Shown here: positions 27,311 through 34,959 of the stretch, in pieces
How positions within the stretch are numbered: position 1 is the first letter of the stretch
Layout: every line of letters starts with the position of its first letter
DNA from: Adhaeribacter arboris
GTDB taxonomy: Bacteria; Bacteroidota; Bacteroidia; Cytophagales; Hymenobacteraceae
Assembly: GCF_003023845.1 (NCBI RefSeq)
Contig: NZ_PYFT01000001.1
Coordinates: 4,216,001 to 4,280,000 of the forward strand
Direction: 5' to 3'
DNA length: 64,000 nucleotides
Notes under the pieces: model-generated
Seen by the model: only the letters and a program-made list of their open reading frames with translations
Told to the model about the DNA's origin: nothing
The model's database searches: none
Position numbers and translations under genes: made by a program

Positions 27311-28342
27311 TTACTTAGGATTTTTGGCTCGTAATTCTTCCCGCACGAATAAACCCGAAGGACTAATTTCGGCATCGGCCCAACCGCCCGTTGATTTGGC
27401 GCCGGGTTTTAAAGCGGCCGAGGTTTCTTCTTTATCGGCTAATGACCAATTGCACCACGAAATCTTATTATCATCCATAAATTTCCACCAGGCTTTGGTT
27501 TCGGTTTGGTCGAGTACGCCGTTGCCGGAAGCTTCGCAAGTACCATATTCGGTTACCATTAAGGCAATACCTTTATTTAGGGCTCGAGCCGCGGCATCGC
27601 GCAGCCATTGTTTGTGCGTGGCAGCGTAAAAGTGCAAAGTATAGGCTACATTAGGCTGCTTTATGGGATCATTGGCGGCTTCTTCTACTTGCTGCGACCA
27701 ATTACGCGTACCACAAATTACCAAGTTATCCGGGTCGTGCTGCCGGATAGCATTAATAATAATTTCGCTGTAAGGTTTTATTACCCCCGACCACGACACA
27801 TCCAGCGGCTCGTTAAAGATTTCGTAAATAACATTGGGTTTATCGCCGTATCGTTGCGCCATTTCTGTAAAAAAAGCTTTGGCCTGCTCGGTGTGCTTCT
27901 CGGCTTCGTGGTCGTGCCAATCAATGATTACGTATAATCCTTGCTCAATAGCCGCATCTACTACGGTAGTAACTTTTTGCTTTTCTGCCTCCGGATTTTG
28001 TAAATACCCTTCGTAATCTACGGCCATAGCCGCCCGAACTACGGTGCAACGCCAATCGTCTTTCAACCATTTTACCGCTTCGGGAGTGTAGTATTTCCCG
28101 ATCCACTGGCTCCAGAAAAAAGACATTCCGCGTAACTGAACCGGACTGCCATTTTTATCGACAATGCGGTTGCCTTGTACCCGCAACTGTCCGAACTGAG
28201 CTACGGCGTTGGTAACAGTAACCACATCTGTCGGTGGATTTGCAGGAAGATTAGGTTTAGCCGTTGCGGTTGGTTCTTTTGACTGGCAACTCCACAACAA
28301 AAAGAAAAATGCAACTAGCAGATAATTATATTTTTTTCTCAT
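27311..28342 (-). CDS. Glycoside hydrolase family 5 (endoglucanase-like), lipoprotein
   Basis: A 343-residue cell-envelope glycosidase. The lipoprotein signal ends at Cys19 (AFFFLLWSC). A GH5 TIM barrel covers about residues 50-335: RGMSFFWSQW, VVRAAMAVD, VIIDWHDHEA, then acid/base E178 in IFNEPLDVSW and nucleophile E265 in VTEYGTCEASG. The DWHDH motif and overall layout fit the cellulase-like subfamily (GH5_2), which cuts beta-1,4-glucans. The extra sequence before the barrel (residues 20-50) is a linker rich in Pro, Thr and Ala. It is third in a minus-strand run after the DUF1080 and MFS genes, but a hairpin in the gap separates it from them. Anchored in the membrane, it could feed oligosaccharides to the transporter. 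Confidence 0.87.
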   Translation of the reverse strand: MRKKYNYLLVAFFFLLWSCQSKEPTATAKPNLPANPPTDVVTVTNAVAQFGQLRVQGNRIVDKNGSPVQLRGMSFFWSQWIGKYYTPEAVKWLKDDWRCTVVRAAMAVDYEGYLQNPEAEKQKVTTVVDAAIEQGLYVIIDWHDHEAEKHTEQAKAFFTEMAQRYGDKPNVIYEIFNEPLDVSWSGVIKPYSEIIINAIRQHDPDNLVICGTRNWSQQVEEAANDPIKQPNVAYTLHFYAATHKQWLRDAAARALNKGIALMVTEYGTCEASGNGVLDQTETKAWWKFMDDNKISWCNWSLADKEETSAALKPGAKSTGGWADAEISPSGLFVREELRAKNPK

Positions 28343-28419
28343 TTTTTAATTTAATCTGACAACCACTCCGACAAATCCAATACGCATAAGTTCAATAACT
28401 CTTATACTTATAAATACTG

Positions 28420-28472
28420 CATTCATCATAAAAAAGCCGCTATTTACCTAGCAGCTTTTTTTATGATGAATG
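28420..28472. terminator. Hairpin between GH5 and MFS genes
   Basis: CATTCATCATAAAAAAGC at 28420-28437 pairs with GCTTTTTT and ATGATGAATG at about 28454-28472. A/T runs on both sides allow termination of the MFS transcript from the minus strand. Confidence 0.75.
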
Positions 28473-28494
28473 TAAATTATTATAGTAACCTAAA

Positions 28495-29757
28495 TTACAC
28501 GATTGGTTGCTGAAGCACCTTTCCTTCTGTGGCAACACTTACTCTACGGTTACGATTACGCATCACAAACCACAATATTGTAAAGGCTACAATCAGAATA
28601 AGAGGGAAAGTAGTCATTTTGAGCAAAGTTGCTTGTCCGGCGGCTAAATCCAATGCATCCCCGGAAAGACCAGCGGCTGATTTTGTTGCCCGCTCACCAT
28701 CAATCCAACGGCCAATAATAGGCTGGAAGATAGAGGTGGAAAACATACCTACCCCACCCACGATAGACATGCCAAGCGCTCCACTTAATGGAATGTTCTG
28801 GGCTACAAACCCGATCATTGTTGGCCAGAAATAGCAAACCCCCACCGCAAAGAAAATAGCTGCTACGTAGGCCATTGATCCGGTTTGGGAGCTAAATAAA
28901 TAAATACCAATAGCAGCAAATATAGCCGAACCTAATAATACTCCTGTCTGGTCGATTTTATGAACAAGCGGACCGGCAAAATAGCGGCCAATTGCCATTA
29001 AGGCGGTGGTAAGCGCCAATATCAGCATTGGGCTGGCTCCGCTTTTAGCCATGATAAGACCTACCCATTGCTGCGGACCAAATTCACTGATAGCCGTTAA
29101 AGCCATGCAAGCAAAAATAAACAGGTACAGGGGAGTGAGCATAGCCTGGAAATTTTTGGCTAAAGAAGTTACACCTTCTACATGTGGCCGAGGAAAATTT
29201 TGACCAAAATATAGGAACGCATAGATGATAGTAGGGATCATAATTACCCAAATCTGAGCTTGCCAGGGCAATCCGGCATCGGTCATAAATTTAGATACCA
29301 AGCTACCGATAAAGATACCACCGGGGAACCACATATGGAACCGGGCCAGCATCTTGTTCATTTGATTACCGGAGTACATATCAGCTATCATTGGGTTACA
29401 CGCCGCCTCGGTACAGCCATTACCTAAACCGATAAAAAAGGTAGAGATCAGCAGCCCGGTGTACCCACCTGCATAAATGGTCAGGAGGATACCCAATGTA
29501 TGCGCAAAAAAGGCAAACATCATGATTCTTTTAGGGCCAACGGTGTGGTAAACCAAGCCGCCAATAATCATAGCTATGGGGAAGCCAAAAAACCACATCG
29601 AGTTAATGAAGCCTAACTGCTCCGCCGATAAGCCAAAGTCCTTGCCCAACTGAGGCAAAATACCGGCCCGGATACTAAAGGAAAAGGCCGTGGTAATTAA
29701 GGCAAAGCAACTGGCGTAAAAAAGCCTGGTTTGGTTAATTTCTTGTGTCTGTGCCAT
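28495..29757 (-). CDS. MFS transporter, probable sugar permease
   Basis: A 420-residue inner-membrane transporter with about twelve predicted helices in two halves. It contains MFS signposts: GLVYHTVGPKRIMMF (loop 2-3 motif) and LARFHMWFPGGIFIGSLVS. It most resembles sugar-type MFS proteins of Bacteroidota (PNPMIADMYSGNQ-like stretch, ATEAACNPMIADMY in family form). It starts 96 bases after the DUF1080 gene, so both are likely one operon. The sugar carried is not shown by the sequence; the neighbours point to a glucoside or keto-sugar. Confidence 0.82.
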   Translation of the reverse strand: MAQTQEINQTRLFYASCFALITTAFSFSIRAGILPQLGKDFGLSAEQLGFINSMWFFGFPIAMIIGGLVYHTVGPKRIMMFAFFAHTLGILLTIYAGGYTGLLISTFFIGLGNGCTEAACNPMIADMYSGNQMNKMLARFHMWFPGGIFIGSLVSKFMTDAGLPWQAQIWVIMIPTIIYAFLYFGQNFPRPHVEGVTSLAKNFQAMLTPLYLFIFACMALTAISEFGPQQWVGLIMAKSGASPMLILALTTALMAIGRYFAGPLVHKIDQTGVLLGSAIFAAIGIYLFSSQTGSMAYVAAIFFAVGVCYFWPTMIGFVAQNIPLSGALGMSIVGGVGMFSTSIFQPIIGRWIDGERATKSAAGLSGDALDLAAGQATLLKMTTFPLILIVAFTILWFVMRNRNRRVSVATEGKVLQQPIV

Positions 29758-29853
29758 AAGAAGTAAGCAAATAAATAAGGTTAGTTATAAGTTTGATTAA
29801 AATAAGAGTCCTGTTGTATAAGTAGTAATTGCTATTTGCTTAGCCTGAGCAAA

Positions 29854-30600
29854 TTATAAGGTGCGAATTTTGATATTTTTAAACCAAACTTTATCGCCGT
29901 GATCCTGCAAAGCGATGTGGCCTTTTTTGATTTTACCGTAACCCGGCATAGAAGCAAACTTACTTTCTTTTACCAAGGCTTGCCACTCGGGGCTGCCTAA
30001 TTGGTATTCTACTACTTTTTTGCCGTTTAACCAATGCTCCACGTGGCCTTTATTTACTACTAACTTAACGTGGTTCCATTGGCCAACCGGCTTCACGGCT
30101 GGTGTCGATAAAGGAATCATGTCGTAATTGGCCCCGGCTTGGCGGTTACCGTTTTTACCTTGTTTGGCATCCGGGTGCTTTTCATTGTCGAGTACCTGCA
30201 TTTCCGGGCCGGTGTGGTAAGTAGCCTGGTACTGCGGATCTTCGGACACATTATAGATGATACCACTGTTTCCGCCTTCCGAGATTTTCCAGTCCAGGAG
30301 TAGTTCGTAATTTTCGTATTGATTTTTGGTAATAAGATCACCGGCTCCCTTTCCTACCAAAGTAATGGCGCCATCTTCTACGCCCCAACTGGCCGGCACA
30401 TTTTCTTTGCGAAAGCCGCGAAACTGATTAATGGTTTTTCCATCGAAAAGCAAGGTATAGCCCGCTTTTTTTTCGGCGGCGGTTAACGTATTATCGCTTT
30501 TCCCGGTAGTTTGCCGGAGTTTTAGGGTACCCGCGTACGAGGCAGAAACGGCTAAAGCAAATAAGGCCAACAGTTTTACTTTTTTTAGACTAATCTTCAT
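29854..30600 (-). CDS. DUF1080 family protein (3-keto-disaccharide hydrolase)
   Basis: A 248-residue exported protein with a signal peptide (LLALFALAVSASYAG). The remainder is one DUF1080 lectin-like jelly-roll domain: AGYTLLFDGKTINQF, ASWGVEDGAITLVG, ENYELLLDWKISEGGNSGI, then TGPEMQVLDNEKHPD and WNHVKLVVNKGHVEHWLNG. Members of this family have been shown to cleave glycosidic bonds in 3-keto-glycosides. That fits the dehydrogenases encoded around it, which could make the keto-sugar. First gene of the minus-strand run, with the MFS transporter directly after it. Its promoter must lie in the 471-base divergent gap it shares with the ThuA-dehydrogenase fusion. Confidence 0.85.
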   Translation of the reverse strand: MKISLKKVKLLALFALAVSASYAGTLKLRQTTGKSDNTLTAAEKKAGYTLLFDGKTINQFRGFRKENVPASWGVEDGAITLVGKGAGDLITKNQYENYELLLDWKISEGGNSGIIYNVSEDPQYQATYHTGPEMQVLDNEKHPDAKQGKNGNRQAGANYDMIPLSTPAVKPVGQWNHVKLVVNKGHVEHWLNGKKVVEYQLGSPEWQALVKESKFASMPGYGKIKKGHIALQDHGDKVWFKNIKIRTL

Positions 30601-31071
30601 TAAAGCTTGGTTTAAAATATGATGTGGTAAACTGAAATTTGTCTAAAAATAAATAATTTAAAACTAATCGTCGCAATAATTTTCAGCATTAAAGATTGAA
30701 TTTTATTTATTTTGTAAATTATACAATATTATTCCTGATTAGGTAAATCATTTAAATTAAAACCCGGTAAATGTTGAGTTTTATTTAAATAAATAGACCT
30801 TTAAAAATTCCACCTATCTGCTTTAAACCAACATTTCGGGTAAAACACCTCGTTGGAACAGGTCTGCGCATTATAGAAAGTACATTCCGGAAAAGAAAGA
30901 GATAACCTTAGCGAATTAAAATCAGTTTTTATAATTATTCTGAAATGATTTACCTTAGACGAAAATTTATTTTCGTAAATAGTAGTATGATGTAACACCC
31001 TGCTGCCTCCTGTAGCAAATCGTAAGAACACCTAAAAACAAACAAGTACTAAATAGATTAATTAAAAAGTA
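30601..31071. other. Divergent intergenic region, regulatory
   Basis: AT-rich, no gene. It separates the DUF1080 operon (minus) from the ThuA fusion gene (plus) and must contain both promoters. A perfect palindrome lies at 30959-30976. Confidence 0.5.
30959..30976. promoter_or_regulatory. Palindrome, candidate operator
   Basis: ACGAAAAT-TT-ATTTTCGT, a perfect 8+2+8 inverted repeat 96 bases before the ThuA fusion start. The size and symmetry suit a dimeric repressor, but no regulator gene is nearby. Confidence 0.45.
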
Positions 31072-34000
31072 ATGAAAATTAAAAATACCTGGCGGCTTGT
31101 GGCCGGAAGTACTTTTGCCGTTTTAATTCTGGCATTATTTACTTTCAGCAAATTAGTAGTAAAGCCGAAAATCTTGATTTTTAGTAAAACCGCTGGCTAT
31201 CACCATGCCTCCATTGCCAAAGGCCAGCTCGCCCTCCTTCAATTAGCCCGCGAAAACGATATGGACGCGGATACCACTACCGATTCTACCGCTTTTAACG
31301 ACTCTAATTTAAAGCAATACGCCGCTGTGGTTTTCTTAAGCACTACCGGCAATGTGCTGAACAATTACCAGGAAGCCGCTTTTGAGCGTTATATTCAGGC
31401 CGGTGGTGGTTTTATGGGAATTCACGCCGCCGCCGATACCGAATACGACTGGGGCTGGTACGGCCGCCTGGTAGGCGCTTACTTTCTGAACCATCCGAAG
31501 CAACAGAATGCGGTTATTCAGGTAATTGACCGCAAGAATGGAGCTACCAAACACTTGCCTAAAAAATGGAAGCGCTGGGACGAATGGTATAGCTACAAAA
31601 AAATCAGCCCGGACATTAAGGTGTTAATGAACCTGGACGAAAGTTCGTACGAAGGCGGCAAAAATGGCAAAAACCACCCGATTGCCTGGTACCACGAGTA
31701 CGATGGCGGACGCGCTTTTTATACCGGTTTAGGCCACACCGACGAATCGTACGCGGACCCGCAATACCTGAAGCACGTTTTAGGAGGACTTCGTTACGCC
31801 AGTGGCAAAAACCAACCTTTAGATTACGCCAAAGCTAAAACCCAAAACGTACCCGAAGACGATCGTTTCGTAAAAACGTTACTCGATCAAGGCAACTTTA
31901 ATGAGCCTACCGAAATGGCCGTGTTGCCTAACTTAGATATTTTAGTAGCGCAACGCCGCGGCGAACTTATGCTGTACAGCCAAAAAGAGCAAAAAGTAAA
32001 ACAAGTAGGCGCGTTAAACGTGTACTTCCGGACGCATACCAAAGGCGTTAACGCCGAAGAAGGAATTTTAGGTTTAGCCGCCGATCCGGATTATAAAAAC
32101 AATAATTACGTTTACCTCTATTATAGCCCGGCCGATACTTCGGTAAACCGTTTATCCCGGTTTACTTTCCGCGGCGATTCGCTGGATCGGAAATCAGAAA
32201 AAATGATTCTGCAGCTTTATTCACAGCGCGAAATTTGCTGCCATACCGGTGGTTCTATTGCGTTTGGCCCGGATAAGTTGTTGTATCTTTCTACCGGTGA
32301 TAACTCTACGCCTTTTAACGAACCCAATGCCCGTTACGTAAGCTCTGGGTATGCTCCTTTAAACGATATTCCCGGTCATATTCAATACGATGTTCGCCGG
32401 TCTTCGGGCAATACCAACGATTTACGCGGTAAAATTCTGCGCATCCGCGTAAAGCCGGATGGTACTTACGACATTCCGGAAGGTAATTTATTTCCGAAAG
32501 GCACGGCTAAAACCCGTCCGGAGATTTATACCATGGGGCATCGTAACCCGTATCGTATTTCCGTAGATCAGAAAAATAGCATTTTGTACTGGGGCGAAGT
32601 AGGCCCCGATGCCCGCGAAGACAGCATGGCAACCCGCGGCCCGCGCGGTTACGATGAAGTAAACCAGGCCAAAAAAGCCGGATTCTTTGGCTGGCCGTTG
32701 TTTATTGGTAACAATTATCCTTACCGGGCCTTCGATTATGCTACTGGTAAAAGTGGGGAACCTTTCGACCCCGCTAAGCCGATTAATAACTCCCGCAACA
32801 ATACAGGTTTAACCGAACTACCGCCGGCTACGCCGGCCTTTATCTGGTATCCGTACGCTGAATCGCCGGACTTTCCGCAGGTAGGCATTGGTGGCCGGAA
32901 TGCAATGGCGGGCCCGGTTTATTACACCGATATGTACCCGAAAGAAACCCGTTACCCCGACTATTATAACGGCAAATTGTTTATTTACGAGTGGATCCGC
33001 GATTGGATTAAAGTAGTAACCTTAAATAAGGAAAATAACTACGATAAAATGGAGCCTTTCATGCAAAACGCCAAATTAGCTGCTCTTATTGACATGGAAG
33101 TAGGCCCGGATGGCCGGCTTTACTTACTCGAATATGGTAAAGGCTGGTTCGCGAAAAACCCCGATGCTGGTATTTCCCGCGTGGATTACCTGCCGGGTAA
33201 CCGTCCGCCGAAAGTATCTACTTTAGATATTGATAACCTGAACGGTAACTTACCTTTCACGTTTACCGCCAGCGTAAAAGCCACCGATCCGGAAAAAGAT
33301 AACTTAACGTACGTGTGGACTATTGGCGATCTTAAAAAAGAAACCAAAGAGCCTAGCCTGAAATATACCCTGAATAAAGCCGGCGATTATAAAGTGCAGG
33401 TACAAGTACAGGATGATAAAAAAGCTTTCAGCAGCAGCAACGTGGTAACGGTATATGCGGGTAATGAGCAGCCAATGGTAAATATTGTTATTCAGGGCAA
33501 TAAGTCTTTCTATTTCCCGAATAAACCGGTTAATTATTCGGTAAAAGTAATCGACGAAGGCGCGAAAGTAGACCCGAAAAACTTGTTTGTTTCTACGGAT
33601 TACATCCAAGGCCGCGACATGGCGGCGGCTTCTACTGGTCATCAGGTAATTTCGGAAGCTATCTTGGGTAAAAACTTAATGATGAATTCTGATTGTAAAG
33701 CTTGCCACAGTATCACCGAAAAATCTATTGGGCCCGCCTTTGCCGATGTAGCCAAGCGGTACCAGAAAGATACGCGCGCCCAGGATTACCTGATTGGTAA
33801 AATTATTAAAGGTGGCGGCGGTGTTTGGGGCGAAAACGTAATGCCGGCGCACTTAACCATGAAAGAAGGCGACGTACGGCAAATTGTTACTTTTATTTTA
33901 TCGCTGGCTAATGCGGATAGTAACAAACCTAGTTTACCAGCAGTTGGTAAAATTGTACCTAGCATAAACGAAGAGAAAAAGCAGAATAATGTGTTCCGGT

Positions 34001-34470
34001 TAATGGCTACCTACACCGATGCCGGTGGCGCTGGTATTCAACCGCTTTCCGGTTCTCAGGCTATTTACTTGCGCAATACCACCATGGATGTATCGGATTT
34101 CCGCGAAGTAAAAGGCTTTGCGCCAAAAGATTCGGCGGGCGCCCGTTACTTAACTTTACCCGTTACGGAAGGCTACCTTAAAGGCGAGCAGTTAGATTTA
34201 ACGGGTATCAGCCGCATTGAATTAGCCGGCTTTGGTAGCGGTCGCCCCGGCAAATACCAGGTGGAATTACGCAGTGGCAAAGCAAACGGTACAGTTATTG
34301 GGCAAACAACGGTTGATTTTGCCGATAACCGGCAAAAAGTAACCGCTAGTGTACCAGTGCCTAAAACTGCCACTAACGGCCAGTTACAAGATTTGTATTT
34401 GGTAGTGAAACCGGTTCAACCAGGTGGCCGGGCCTACCTTAAAACCATAAGCTTTATACCGGAGTCATAG
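31072..34470 (+). CDS. ThuA - glucose/sorbosone dehydrogenase - PKD - cytochrome c fusion
   Basis: A 1132-residue exported multidomain protein. It has an N-terminal signal/anchor (residues 10-30) and a ThuA domain (about 33-245: KILIFSKTAGYHHASI, GGGFMGIHAAADTEYDW, GLGHTDESYADP). Next is a glucose/sorbosone dehydrogenase-type six-bladed domain (about 260-720: NAEEGILGLAADP, REICCHTGGSIAFGPD, MGHRNPYRISV). A PKD domain follows (about 725-815), then a cytochrome c domain with haem motif CKACH near residue 873 and a distal Met in VMPAHL. The C-terminus is CBM6-like (about 960-1130, GRPGKYQVELRSG). The dehydrogenase probably oxidises a sugar in the periplasm and passes electrons to its own haem. 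ThuA/ThuB proteins of rhizobia act on trehalose via 3-keto intermediates, which supports a keto-sugar role here. A terminator follows. Confidence 0.85.
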   Translation: MKIKNTWRLVAGSTFAVLILALFTFSKLVVKPKILIFSKTAGYHHASIAKGQLALLQLARENDMDADTTTDSTAFNDSNLKQYAAVVFLSTTGNVLNNYQEAAFERYIQAGGGFMGIHAAADTEYDWGWYGRLVGAYFLNHPKQQNAVIQVIDRKNGATKHLPKKWKRWDEWYSYKKISPDIKVLMNLDESSYEGGKNGKNHPIAWYHEYDGGRAFYTGLGHTDESYADPQYLKHVLGGLRYASGKNQPLDYAKAKTQNVPEDDRFVKTLLDQGNFNEPTEMAVLPNLDILVAQRRGELMLYSQKEQKVKQVGALNVYFRTHTKGVNAEEGILGLAADPDYKNNNYVYLYYSPADTSVNRLSRFTFRGDSLDRKSEKMILQLYSQREICCHTGGSIAFGPDKLLYLSTGDNSTPFNEPNARYVSSGYAPLNDIPGHIQYDVRRSSGNTNDLRGKILRIRVKPDGTYDIPEGNLFPKGTAKTRPEIYTMGHRNPYRISVDQKNSILYWGEVGPDAREDSMATRGPRGYDEVNQAKKAGFFGWPLFIGNNYPYRAFDYATGKSGEPFDPAKPINNSRNNTGLTELPPATPAFIWYPYAESPDFPQVGIGGRNAMAGPVYYTDMYPKETRYPDYYNGKLFIYEWIRDWIKVVTLNKENNYDKMEPFMQNAKLAALIDMEVGPDGRLYLLEYGKGWFAKNPDAGISRVDYLPGNRPPKVSTLDIDNLNGNLPFTFTASVKATDPEKDNLTYVWTIGDLKKETKEPSLKYTLNKAGDYKVQVQVQDDKKAFSSSNVVTVYAGNEQPMVNIVIQGNKSFYFPNKPVNYSVKVIDEGAKVDPKNLFVSTDYIQGRDMAAASTGHQVISEAILGKNLMMNSDCKACHSITEKSIGPAFADVAKRYQKDTRAQDYLIGKIIKGGGGVWGENVMPAHLTMKEGDVRQIVTFILSLANADSNKPSLPAVGKIVPSINEEKKQNNVFRLMATYTDAGGAGIQPLSGSQAIYLRNTTMDVSDFREVKGFAPKDSAGARYLTLPVTEGYLKGEQLDLTGISRIELAGFGSGRPGKYQVELRSGKANGTVIGQTTVDFADNRQKVTASVPVPKTATNGQLQDLYLVVKPVQPGGRAYLKTISFIPES

Positions 34471-34494
34471 TACTTTAACTTTAAATCAGGTATA

Positions 34495-34554
34495 AATAGA
34501 AATACCGCTTTCCCGCAAGGTGATTTAAGCCCGATGGAAAGCGGTATTTCTATT
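34495..34554 (+). terminator. Hairpin terminator after the ThuA fusion gene
   Basis: A perfect 19-bp stem: AATAGAAATACCGCTTTCC at 34495-34513 and its complement at 34536-34554, with a 22-base loop. Confidence 0.75.
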
Positions 34555-34959
34555 CATATATCCTCTACTACTAAGCTAATTTTGAAATTAATAGCGTAAT
34601 CTTAGAAGGGAACTTAAGTTTAACGCGCAATGCGAGGAGCGATGGGTCTGGAGATGAATACACCAATTTATCTTTAGGCTTAGCCTTTCCGATATATTTA
34701 CCGGGTAAAAACAACAAATAAGTAATGTAAAAATTAGAATTTTAGAGCCTGTTCTGATGAGCGGGCTTTTTTATTGGTTTAACTCGTTCTAGTAACTCTG
34801 TTTTAACCTAAAACATCCTATCTCTTTCCATTTTCATTACCTTCAGTTTCTGAATTATTATTTTGGATGTTTATCCTTTAAATTTTTTCAAAAAGTACAT
34901 TTAAGTAGGATGTGCTACTATCCGTTCTTTCTTATATTACTTCTAAATATCCGAAAGTA
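34555..34959. other. Intergenic region, no gene seen
   Basis: No gene. A second, wobble-paired hairpin with a T run at 34746-34773 (AGCCTGTTC against GAGCGGGCT) looks like a terminator with no gene before it, perhaps a remnant of a lost one. Confidence 0.4.
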
